A stretch of DNA of 5,080 bases from an uncultured Dialister sp. (GCF_900538805.1 NZ_UPZP01000129.1:1-5080); one strand, 5' to 3'. Shown: positions 1 to 4,344, counted from the stretch's first letter. Notes: generated by a model from the letters alone, not told the origin. A program made the numbers and translations.

Positions 1-104
1 ACCAGGATTCCCTACCCATCAAGGTGGGCAATGGAAGTATTTAACTTCATGCCCTACACTTACTATACGAGGATGACAGGTGGAGGCGGGAAGGGAAGCG
101 GAGA

Positions 105-161
105 GCAGACTTCCACCTCCGGGGGAAGTACCGCCGCAGGCGGGGATAGGGGTGCATTTCC
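105..161 (+). repeat. 57-bp repeat, inverted copy at 3731-3787
   Basis: The segment runs from GCAGACTTCC to GCATTTCC. It reappears in block B as its reverse complement over the same 57-bp length, with only a few mismatches by eye (for example ACC versus CCC near the start and C versus T near the end). It contains the CCGCC-GCA-GGCGG type palindrome and a GGGGAAGT/ACTTCCCC edge. Such high identity over 3.6 kb, in opposite orientation, points to a dispersed repeat rather than chance. Confidence 0.85.
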
Positions 162-262
162 ATCGGGCGAAGCCTGGTTTGCATGTTTTCCATCGCGCCA
201 AGGGCGCGGTTGTGAAGGTTTTATTATAAGAGGCGGCCTTATATGAATTTAATGGCCGCCCA
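154..262 (+). repeat. About 109-bp repeat, direct copy at 4076-4183
   Basis: Both copies start with GCATTTCCATCGGGCGAAGC. They continue through a palindrome, a GGTTGTGA linker and TTTTAT.ATAAGAGGCG, and end in a second palindrome. The linkers are nearly identical, but the two palindromes differ between copies and stay complementary. They are CGCGCC/GGCGCG here and CGCCC/GGGCG in the other copy, then GGCGGCC/GGCCGCC here and GGCGTCT/AGACGCC in the other copy. Confidence 0.85.
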
Positions 263-323
263 CATCCTGTCGCTGCCAGGCGGCCTATAAAACTTCATCG
301 CCGAAGGCGCCACCACAACCCTT

Positions 324-355
324 CCCCCTTTGGTACCTAGCGGTACCACCTTTCC
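324..355 (+). repeat. KpnI-like hairpin module, inverted copy at 4043-4073
   Basis: A CCCCCTTT linker, a GGTACC-TAGC-GGTACC hairpin and an ACCTTTCCC linker form this module. The reverse complement at 4043-4073 has the same linkers and a three-base loop. A third version at 1539-1568 in block C keeps the linkers but has GGTGGC-TGGC-GCCACC as its hairpin. Confidence 0.75.
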
Positions 356-447
356 CCCGCAAGCGGTGGCACAATGAACCCTCTGGCCGAAGACCGGTTA
401 ATCTTAAGAACCTTTTTCCACGAAAAACATGCCAGAAAGGAGACCCT

Positions 448-984
448 ATGGGATTTCGATTTCAAAAACGAATCAAAATACTTCCCGGAGTGACGGTGAA
501 CCTGGGGAAGCGGGGCATCAGCACGTCCTTTGGCGTCCGCGGGGCGCGGGTGAATATCGGAAGGAAGGGCGTGCGGTCGACTCTTGGAATCCCGGGCACC
601 GGGATTTCTTATACGAAGTATGAGAGTTATAAAAAGAAGAACCCTGTGGCGGAGAAACCGTATCTCACCGAGTGTCCCAGCTGCGGTCACCATCTGCGGA
701 AGTACTGGGACTGCTGCCCCGCCTGCCACGCTCCGCTTGCTCCTTACTATAAGGAAGAGGCGGCGCCTTCTCCGGACACCGTGGTCTGTCCTCGCTGCGG
801 AGGAACCATCCGCGCGTCCGGTACGGTCAATTTCTGCCCCCTCTGTGGATGCCCGCTGGCAAAGGGACAGCAGGCAGGAGGAAATCCGCCGCTCCCTGCG
901 CCGCCTGGGGAGGAAAGCCACCGGGGATTCTGGGCGTTTCTTTTCTTTATTATCGTTTTCATAGTGATAGCTCTGGCGCTGTAG
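448..984 (+). CDS. DUF4236 protein with two zinc ribbons and C-terminal membrane segment
   Basis: The 178-residue product has three parts. Residues 1-58 match the DUF4236 pattern (MGFRFQKRIKILPGVTVNLG, then GISTSFGVRGARVNIGRKGV and GIPGTGISY), a small Gly/Arg-rich domain of unknown role. Residues 76-93 (C76PSC79, C90PAC93) and 114-135 (C114PRC117, C130PLC133) form two zinc-ribbon motifs. After a Pro/Gly-rich linker, residues 161-178 are almost entirely hydrophobic (FWAFLFFIIVFIVIALAL) and probably anchor the C-terminus in the membrane, leaving the ribbons in the cytoplasm. The ATG at 448 has AGAAAGGAG seven bases upstream. A second small zinc-protein gene follows within a few bases, so the two probably form an operon. 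The function is unknown. The domain calls are recognition from memory, firm for DUF4236 and for the cysteine pairs. Confidence 0.88.
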   Translation: MGFRFQKRIKILPGVTVNLGKRGISTSFGVRGARVNIGRKGVRSTLGIPGTGISYTKYESYKKKNPVAEKPYLTECPSCGHHLRKYWDCCPACHAPLAPYYKEEAAPSPDTVVCPRCGGTIRASGTVNFCPLCGCPLAKGQQAGGNPPLPAPPGEESHRGFWAFLFFIIVFIVIALAL

Positions 985-990
985 GAGGTT

Positions 991-1354
991 ATGATGAAAA
1001 TAAAATTCCGGAAAAAAGAAATCCCCTGTCCCAAATGCGGTTCCGTACACACCGTGCCTATTCTATACGGCCTTCTCACGGAAGAGGCTATAAAGGAAGT
1101 AGAAAAAGGAAAAGCCGCCATGGGCGGCTGTATGGTATCTAGGGAAGCACTGATTAATTCGTAGAGTCTGCTTTTATAAGAATTTTTATGCACTGCTTCG
1201 TCATAGGACTCCTTAAATAGCTCGCTATTCGCGTCGTCCCATTCCTCGCATTGCATAAAAATTCTAGAATAAAAGCAGACAACGATTTAATCAGCGCTTC
1301 CCTAATGACAGCCCAAGGAGGAAGTGCCTAGACTGTGGATATAGGTGGAAATAA
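991..1354 (+). pseudogene. Small four-cysteine zinc protein gene split by a MITE
   Basis: The first part encodes CPKCGS, a VPILYGLLTEEA segment and a GKAAMGGCMVS segment. This matches a common family of short bacterial proteins with CPxCGS near the N-terminus, a (P)I.YG..T.EA middle, GGC.V and a C-terminal CxxCG.xW. Reading then runs into the insertion and stops at 1162-1164, giving 57 residues without the second cysteine pair. Beyond the insertion, 1305-1354 encodes NDSPRRKCLDCGYRWK and a TAA stop. Deleting 1142-1302 plus one TA fuses the parts in frame into a 66-residue protein with both CxxC pairs. AGGAGG at 983-988 overlaps the stop of the upstream gene. It lies 2 bases before the ATG at 991 and 5 before the ATG at 994, so 994 may be the real start. 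The truncated product probably cannot bind zinc as the intact one would. Confidence 0.85.
1142..1302. mobile_element. 161-bp MITE-like element, complete, TA duplication
   Basis: The ends are GGGAAGCACTGATTAA and, inverted, GGGAAGCGCTGATTAA. Inverted similarity continues inwards for about 50 bp on each side (TCTGCTTTTAT, then GAATTTTTATGCA). The core holds the palindrome AATAGC-TC-GCTATT (1216-1229). It is flanked by TA at 1140-1141 and 1303-1304, read as the target duplication within a CTA context. No transposase is encoded. A short minus-strand frame starting at about 1256 is not preserved in the second copy. TA duplication is typical of IS630/Tc1-mariner relatives and of some IS5-family subgroups; which one mobilises this element cannot be decided here. 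The coding sequence on both sides joins seamlessly once it is removed. Confidence 0.88.
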
Positions 1355-1418
1355 CACGCGCAGCCGCAAAGCAGCTGGGATCGAAGATTGGGATTGGGAT
1401 CGAGGGGCTGCGCCACAT

Positions 1419-1459
1419 TGTCATTTCGACCGTAGCGAAGTGGAGTGGAGAAATCTCCC
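1419..1459. repeat. TCATTTCGACC..GGAGAAATCTC type intergenic repeat
   Basis: TGTCATTTCGACCGTAGCGA leads into AGTGGAGTGGAGAAATCTCC. It resembles an interspersed motif of the form TCATTTCGACCG..GTGGAGAAATCTC that I recall from intergenic regions of several bacteria; this could not be checked here. A weaker relative, TGTCATTCCGGGTCGCGGAG, sits at about 3175-3194. The gene-free stretch 1355-1764 otherwise holds heptamer repeats, hexamer-like GGGATT repeats at 1390-1400 and block C. Confidence 0.5.
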
Positions 1460-1469
1460 TGTTATACTG

Positions 1470-1497
1470 TGGCTGGTAGCTAGTGGCTGGTGGCTGG
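1470..1497 (+). repeat. Four tandem heptamers (TGGCTGG type)
   Basis: Four consecutive 7-bp units read TGGCTGG, TAGCTAG, TGGCTGG, TGGCTGG. No reading frame with a ribosome binding site uses them. They abut the first linker of block C. A second heptamer tract with a different unit lies at 3121-3155. Confidence 0.75.
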
Positions 1498-1498
1498 G

Positions 1499-1722
1499 AA
1501 AACCATACAACCACCCTGAAGGGCGGGGGAAAGGCGGCCCCCTTTGGTGGCTGGCGCCACCACCTTCCCATCGGAGGAAGCGTGTCACTGGATTCTCAGT
1601 CGACTGCGTCTCCTTACGAATCCAGTTCCCTTGCCACCCGCTTCGCGGTGGGACTATGGGTACTCAGCGTTGTGCTGCATGATTCGGATGGAAGTGTAGA
1701 GCGGTTTATTCTGCCCCTTTCA
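1499..1722. repeat. Hairpin mosaic, block C
   Basis: The block starts with the linker AAAACCATACAACC (1499-1512), identical to 3701-3714 in block B. Next come a CCCTGAAGGG-type hairpin and a CCCCCTTT linker, then the hairpin GGTGGC-TGGC-GCCACC (1546-1561) and an ACCTTCCC linker. 1583-1639 is a direct 57-bp relative of 3897-3953, with ACTGGATT and AATCCAGT as complementary arms. 1645-1717 is an inverted relative of 3961-4034. The two halves are adjacent in both blocks, but the second half is flipped between them. Confidence 0.8.
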
Positions 1723-1764
1723 GGGATCATAACCGTCGAGGGCAATGCAGTCTGAATCATTTAT

Positions 1765-1800
1765 TTGCTATGCGCATAAATGTGTATTATAATAAATACA
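1765..1800 (+). promoter_or_regulatory. hicAB promoter with operator-like palindromes
   Basis: TTGCTA (1765-1770) and TATAAT (1788-1793) are separated by 17 bp, placing the start of transcription at about 1800, only some 13 bases before the hicA ATG. A perfect palindrome TATGCGCATA (1769-1778) lies in the spacer, and TGTATT..AATACA (1783-1788 with 1795-1800) straddles the -10 box. HicB antitoxins usually repress their own operon, so either palindrome is a plausible HicB operator; binding is inferred. Confidence 0.7.
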
Positions 1801-1812
1801 GGAGCTGGTGAT

Positions 1813-2004
1813 ATGAAAACATCTGAGTTGATTAAGATTCTTAAGAGTCACGGATGTGTATTTGTTCGCAGTGGAGGAAATCATGATATGTGGTACAGCC
1901 CTATCACGAATCGTCAATTTCCTATCGGCCGCCATTCGAAGGAGGTCAAGACCGGCACGGCTAAGGCAATCTTAAGACAGGCCGGTATTTCTATGGAGAG
2001 GTGA
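1813..2004 (+). CDS. hicA: HicA family toxin (mRNA interferase)
   Basis: The 63-residue protein has the HicA/YcfA layout: an N-terminal helix (MKTSELIKILKSHGCVFVR), the GGNH segment with the expected catalytic His24, strand-forming residues PITNRQFPIGRHSKEVKTGT and a C-terminal helix AKAILRQAGI. HicA toxins have a double-stranded-RNA-binding-like fold and cleave mRNA, arresting growth until HicB neutralises them. The length is normal for the family. I chose the ATG at 1813 rather than an upstream one because AGGAG (1800-1804) sits 8 bases before it and the upstream codon overlaps the promoter -10 region. The gene is followed by hicB after 5 bases, with no sign of damage. Confidence 0.93.
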   Translation: MKTSELIKILKSHGCVFVRSGGNHDMWYSPITNRQFPIGRHSKEVKTGTAKAILRQAGISMER

Positions 2005-2009
2005 GTCAT

Positions 2010-2426
2010 ATGAAGTATATATTTCCTGCCGTTTTTACACCTGCTGAGGAAGGCGGGTATCTTGTAAATTTCCCTGACATTACGGATCATACTTCCTATG
2101 CCTGCATGACTGAGGGGGATACGCTGGAGGAGGCGCTGGATATGGCGTCGGATGTGCTGAATCTGACTCTGTGGTCTATGGAGGAGGACGGAGCGCCGGT
2201 TCCACGGGCCAGTGCCATGCAGGAAATGAAGGCTCCGGAAGGGGGCTTTGTGAATCTTATCTCTGCCGATACCCAGGCGTATCGGGAGAAATATGATACC
2301 AGGGCGGTGAGAAAGAATGTGACCATCCCGCACTGGCTTGATGTGCTTGGGACAAAGAACAAGGTTAATTTTTCAAAGGTCCTTCAGGACGCTTTGATGA
2401 AGGAACTCCATGTTCATCGTGCGTAG
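2010..2426 (+). CDS. hicB: HicB family antitoxin
   Basis: The 138-residue protein begins with the HicB partial RNase H-like fold (MKYIFPAVFTPAEEGGYLVN, then FPDITDHTSY, TEGDTLEEALDMASDVL and a WSMEEDGAPVPRAS segment). This fold normally binds and masks the HicA active site. The tail from about residue 97 (DTRAVRKNVTIPHWLDVLG..NFSKVLQDAL) looks like the ribbon-helix-helix type DNA-binding domain found in many HicB proteins, which would repress the operon. The start at 2010 is favoured over the in-frame GTG at 2001 because the purine-rich GGAGAGGTGAG just upstream gives normal spacing. The gene ends a few bases before a strong terminator. Confidence 0.92.
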   Translation: MKYIFPAVFTPAEEGGYLVNFPDITDHTSYACMTEGDTLEEALDMASDVLNLTLWSMEEDGAPVPRASAMQEMKAPEGGFVNLISADTQAYREKYDTRAVRKNVTIPHWLDVLGTKNKVNFSKVLQDALMKELHVHRA

Positions 2427-2436
2427 GGAAATGTAA

Positions 2437-2472
2437 AAAAGGCAGGAAGTGTCGGAGCACTTCCTGCCTTTT
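2437..2472. terminator. Bidirectional terminator between hicB and relE-type gene
   Basis: A perfect 15-bp stem (AAAAGGCAGGAAGTG with CACTTCCTGCCTTTT) closes a 6-base loop. On the plus strand it ends in TTTT, and on the minus strand in six T residues (A run at 2435-2440). It lies 10 bases after the hicB stop and 11 bases past the end of the convergent toxin gene, so it can serve both operons. Confidence 0.93.
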
Positions 2473-2483
2473 GCATTCATTTA

Positions 2484-2795
2484 TTATAATTTCATTCTGT
2501 AGTTTTCAAGCATATGGAAAAAGCCTGCTATATAAACAATATCTTCATTAACGCGATAAATAACAATGTAGTCATGTTTATAAAGAGAGAATTTGCGGTA
2601 TCCTTTTGCACGAAGGTAACTATCCTCACAAAAGGCGAAGCTGGCAGCATCCTTTTCCAGGGTATTGTAGACGTGGAGAATATCGTCCAGAATATCAGCA
2701 GCGGCTTTCGGATTTTTCAGTACTTCAGTTACATATGCTATGGCCTTTTCGATTTGCTTCTCTGCCTGCTCAGCGATCAGAAGTTTATAGACCAT
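2484..2795 (-). CDS. RelE/ParE family toxin
   Basis: The 103-residue protein shows the RelE/ParE fold order: a first strand (MVYKLLIAEQ), a long two-helix hairpin (AEKQIEKAIAYVTEVLKNPK, then AAADILDDILHVYNTLEKD), then GYRKFSLYKHDYIVIYRVNE, the characteristic strands with R(K)..Y..IYRV, and a final strand IVYIAGFFHMLENY. Family members either cut mRNA at the ribosome (RelE) or poison gyrase (ParE); the sequence alone does not decide, so no symbol is given. The start lies inside the end of the antitoxin gene (11-bp overlap, different frame), with GAGGAA seven or so bases upstream. This indicates translational coupling, antitoxin first. Confidence 0.9.
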   Translation of the reverse strand: MVYKLLIAEQAEKQIEKAIAYVTEVLKNPKAAADILDDILHVYNTLEKDAASFAFCEDSYLRAKGYRKFSLYKHDYIVIYRVNEDIVYIAGFFHMLENYRMKL

Positions 2796-3045
2796 ATTTC
2801 TTCCTCAATTCCGCCAGTGCTTCTCTGGCCGGTGCCACCTTGCCTTCTGCTATCTGGGCTTCAGCAGTTTCCAGTTCCCGGTAGAGGCTTTCTTTTCGGC
2901 GCATTTCTTCGTACACTTCCATGCTCATAAGCACCATGTCTCCGTAGCCGTTTTTCGTAACAAAAACCGGTTCATGGGAGCTGTGGCAGAGTTCAGACAT
3001 TTTTCCTGTGTCCTTCAGGTCTTTGATGGGGATAATCTTAGGCAT
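2785..3045 (-). CDS. Phd/YefM family antitoxin
   Basis: The 86-residue protein starts MPKIIPIKDLKDTGKMSELC and continues EPVFVTKNGYGDMVLMSMEVYE, which is the Phd/YefM N-terminal dimerisation and DNA-binding fold. The charged C-terminal half (about residues 45-86, RRKESLYRELETAEAQIAEG onwards) is helical and would wrap around the toxin. It should neutralise the RelE/ParE toxin encoded immediately downstream and repress the shared promoter. AAAGGATGTG precedes the ATG at 3045. Codon use and length look normal. Confidence 0.92.
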   Translation of the reverse strand: MPKIIPIKDLKDTGKMSELCHSSHEPVFVTKNGYGDMVLMSMEVYEEMRRKESLYRELETAEAQIAEGKVAPAREALAELRKKYGL

Positions 3046-3061
3046 AAAATCACATCCTTTC

Positions 3062-3080
3062 TATACCGCTATTATACCAT
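3062..3080 (-). promoter_or_regulatory. Extended -10 promoter of the Phd/RelE operon
   Basis: Reading the minus strand, TGGTATAAT (3079 to 3071) is a perfect extended -10 element (TGN-TATAAT), about 26 bases before the antitoxin start codon. No good -35 box is visible, as expected for this promoter class. GGTATA occurs twice in the same direction (3078-3073 and 3067-3062), covering the -10 and transcription start. The pair is a candidate antitoxin operator. Confidence 0.65.
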
Positions 3081-3120
3081 AATTGTGGCAGATAAAATGG
3101 ATACACCCTGCGGGCGTGGA

Positions 3121-3155
3121 TTAGATGTTAGAAGTCAGAAATCAGATGTCAGACT
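3121..3155 (+). repeat. Five tandem heptamers (TYAGANN)
   Basis: Five consecutive 7-bp units read TTAGATG, TTAGAAG, TCAGAAA, TCAGATG, TCAGACT. The tract lies between the divergent promoters of the Phd/RelE operon and the 60-codon gene, and no credible gene covers it. Confidence 0.7.
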
Positions 3156-3210
3156 GCGCTGCGTACTTCCCACTGTCATTCCGGGTCGCGGAGCGGCTAC
3201 TTAACATTTC

Positions 3211-3240
3211 CTTACATAAGTCTTACATAAGTATTATAAT
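3211..3240 (+). promoter_or_regulatory. Promoter with tandem 11-bp operator-like repeat
   Basis: TATAAT at 3235-3240 is preceded, 18 bp away, by CTTACA (3211-3216) as a fair -35 box. CTTACATAAGT occurs twice back to back (3211-3221 and 3222-3232) and fills the region from -35 to just before -10. Each unit is itself an inverted repeat (CTTA-CA-TAAG). This is the layout expected for a dimeric repressor bound in tandem; the repressor is unknown. Transcription should start near 3247. Confidence 0.65.
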
Positions 3241-3291
3241 ATAACTGGAGATCGGAATGATTCCAATGGTCTTACAAAGGAGGTCTTTATC

Positions 3292-3474
3292 ATGGAGAAA
3301 GTGGATAAAGAAATCAAAAAAGGCGTGGTATTGGATGAGGAGATCACCGAGGGAGTGGAGAACCTGAAAAAGGACAGCCCGGCGGCTGCGTATAAAGCTG
3401 AAAAGATTCTGGAAACCCAGGATACAGTCTTCAATAATAAAGGTTCCAAGATTCCCAGCGATTCTGACAGGTAA
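3292..3474 (+). CDS. 60-residue charged protein of unknown function
   Basis: I do not recognise this protein. It is mildly acidic (14 Asp/Glu, 11 Lys/Arg) and has no cysteine, signal peptide or membrane segment. Residues 1-28 are rich in Glu and Lys and probably helical, as are about 30-42 (PAAAYKAEKILET); the tail NNKGSKIPSDSDR looks disordered. Support for a real gene is strong. AAAGGAGG (3276-3283) lies 8 bases before the ATG, a TATAAT promoter lies 51 bases upstream, and a clean terminator follows within 25 bases. It is monocistronic and divergent from the Phd/RelE operon. It could be a small regulator or an orphan antitoxin-like or stress protein, but nothing in the sequence decides this. 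Confidence 0.8.
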   Translation: MEKVDKEIKKGVVLDEEITEGVENLKKDSPAAAYKAEKILETQDTVFNNKGSKIPSDSDR

Positions 3475-3498
3475 GTTGTCATTGGTATGATATGTTTT

Positions 3499-3532
3499 TC
3501 CCTGATGCCCTATGGTGTCAGGGAATTTTTTT
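3499..3532 (+). terminator. Rho-independent terminator of the 60-codon gene
   Basis: The stem TCCCTGA/TCAGGGA is extended inwards by two wobble and two G-C pairs (TGCC with GGTG) around a CTAT loop (3510-3513). Seven T residues follow at 3526-3532. It lies 24 bases after the stop codon. Confidence 0.92.
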
Positions 3533-3730
3533 ATGGACATGCCTTGCGGGCGTGAAGGTTCACAGTGTTCAAAAGGTTCTAAGGTTTGACGCGCCTATGG
3601 CGCGAGGGTTGTGGTGGGCGGCTGCGCCGCCAGTTTGTATAAAACCTTTACAACCGGGCTGTCGTCCGGGGAAAACAGGCAAACCGCCCTGCGGGCGGGG
3701 AAAACCATACAACCGCGCCTTTGGCGCGAG

Positions 3731-3787
3731 GGAAATACACCCCTATCCCCGCCTGCGGCGGTACTTCCCCCGGAGGGGGAAGTCTGC
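3731..3787 (-). repeat. 57-bp repeat, inverted copy of 105-161
   Basis: Its reverse complement runs from GCAGACTTCC to TATTTCC and aligns without gaps to 105-161 of block A. The central TACCGCCGCAGGCGGGGATA is identical. Confidence 0.85.
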
Positions 3788-3896
3788 TCTGCACTTTGCC
3801 TTGATTTCATATGTTGTGAAAAGCATTACGGTGATTAGCCACCTCCGGGGGCTACCCCCCTATCCGGCTTCGCCGGACTTCCTCCACGGGAAAGCA

Positions 3897-3953
3897 TGTC
3901 ACTGGATTTTCGGGTCGCTTTGCTTCCCTACAAATCCAGTTCCTTTGCCACCC
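3897..3953 (+). repeat. 57-bp repeat, direct relative of 1583-1639
   Basis: It begins TGTCACTGGATT and ends AATCCAGTTCC.TTGCCACCC, like the block C copy, over the same 57 bp. The middle has diverged, while the complementary ACTGGATT/AATCCAGT arms are kept. Confidence 0.8.
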
Positions 3954-3960
3954 TATTCAG

Positions 3961-4034
3961 GGGGCAGAATAAACCGCTCTATGCTTCCCCACAGAGACAT
4001 GTGGCACAATGCCTAGCGTCCATAGTCCCACCGC
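3961..4034 (-). repeat. About 74-bp module, inverted relative of 1645-1717
   Basis: The reverse complement begins GCGGTGGGACTATGG and ends TAGAGCGGTTTATTCTGCCCC, matching 1645-1717 in block C at both ends. In both blocks this module follows the 57-bp TGTCACTGG repeat, but in opposite orientation. Confidence 0.8.
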
Positions 4035-4075
4035 TGGCGGGTGGGAAGGTGGTACCGAAGGTACCAAAGGGGGAG

Positions 4076-4183
4076 GCATTTCCATCGGGCGAAGCCCGGT
4101 TGGCCTGTTTTCCCTTTCGCCCGCAAGGGCGGTTGTGAGGGTTTTATCATAAGAGGCGTCTTATACGAATTAAAAGACGCCCA
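4076..4183 (+). repeat. About 108-bp repeat, direct copy of 154-262
   Basis: It starts GCATTTCCATCGGGCGAAGC and ends with the stem GGCGTCT (4155-4161) / AGACGCC (4175-4181). Relative to the block A copy, the linkers are conserved and the stems are replaced by different complementary pairs. Confidence 0.85.
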
Positions 4184-4297
4184 CCACCCACCGCCGATAG
4201 GTGGCCACAACCTTCGGGGACAAAGGCCCGTCCACCTTCCCTCTGAATCCTATAACCCTTTCTCCCTTCTGAAGCTTTCTGGTAAATTTTATTCGTC

Positions 4298-4344
4298 TTG
4301 CTCATATTCCTTTCTTGATATATAATATATCAAGAAAGGAATAT
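4298..4344 (+). promoter_or_regulatory. higBA-type promoter inside a perfect 41-bp palindrome
   Basis: TTGCTC (4298-4303) and TATAAT (4321-4326) are 17 bp apart. The -10 box lies at the centre of a perfect inverted repeat: ATATTCCTTTCTTGATATA (4304-4322), central TAA, and its exact complement at 4326-4344. The right arm includes the toxin ribosome binding site AGAAAGGA (4333-4340). The obvious reading is an operator for the XRE antitoxin. A transcript starting near 4333 lacks the left arm. One reading through from upstream would fold the full hairpin and hide the ribosome binding site. Confidence 0.85.

Larger units (their letters stand above)
61..360. repeat. Hairpin mosaic, block A
   Basis: No gene is supported in 1-445. 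This stretch is a chain of short GC-rich palindromes separated by linkers that recur in blocks B (3590-4190) and C (1499-1722). Visible palindromes are CCGCC/GGCGG around 131-143, CGCGCC..GGCGCG around 194-208, GGCGGCC..GGCCGCC (232-238 with 254-260) and GGTACC..GGTACC (332-337 with 342-347). Upstream, 26-54 can also fold (GGGCA/TGCCC outside, GAAGT/ACTTC inside). The open frames crossing the block on both strands are made of repeat sequence, lack a good ribosome binding site and resemble no protein I know. I see no convincing promoter for the gene at 448 in 361-440. Confidence 0.75.
3590..4190. repeat. Hairpin mosaic, block B
   Basis: This is the main content of the gene-free stretch 3533-4297. 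In the plus direction it reads: palindrome CGCGCC-TAT-GGCGCG (3590-3604), linker GGGTTGTGGTGG, palindrome GGCGGC/GCCGCC, linker AAAACCTTTACAACC (3641), a CCGG..CCGG palindrome, linker AAAACAGGCAAACC (3672), CCGCCC-TGC-GGGCGG, linker AAAACCATACAACC (3701), CGCGCC-TTT-GGCGCG, linker GGAAATACACCCCTATCC (3731), and CCGCC/GGCGG. The right part (about 4043-4190) carries the same syntax on the minus strand. Frames across it are repeat-derived. 4191-4297 holds another GGTGG/CCACC palindrome and then nothing I can name before the next promoter. Confidence 0.8.

Noticed and set aside
31..246. Open frames on both strands at the left edge
   Set aside because: They are composed of repeat modules that recur in block B in another orientation and frame, so coding selection is implausible.
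337..1050. Minus-strand open frame of 237 codons
   Set aside because: It lies antisense to the well-supported DUF4236 gene, is very Arg-rich, has no good ribosome binding site and shows no family signature; it is a shadow of GC-rich coding sequence.
747..1256. Minus-strand frame starting MQCEEWDDANSELFKE inside the MITE
   Set aside because: It runs out of the element into antisense of the zinc protein and DUF4236 genes, and the matching stretch of the second MITE copy carries in-frame stops, so the protein is not conserved.
3121..3155. CRISPR-like array from the regular repeats
   Set aside because: The units are 7 bp and contiguous, with no spacers, and the hairpin linkers of the mosaics do not alternate with unique spacers of constant length.
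3492..4016. Plus-strand open frame of 174 codons across block B
   Set aside because: It starts inside a terminator, consists entirely of repeat modules and has no ribosome binding site.
3590..4190. Integron attC sites around toxin-antitoxin cassettes
   Set aside because: I found no paired GTTRRRY/RYYYAAC core sites at the gene borders, no integrase, and the genes lie on both strands.
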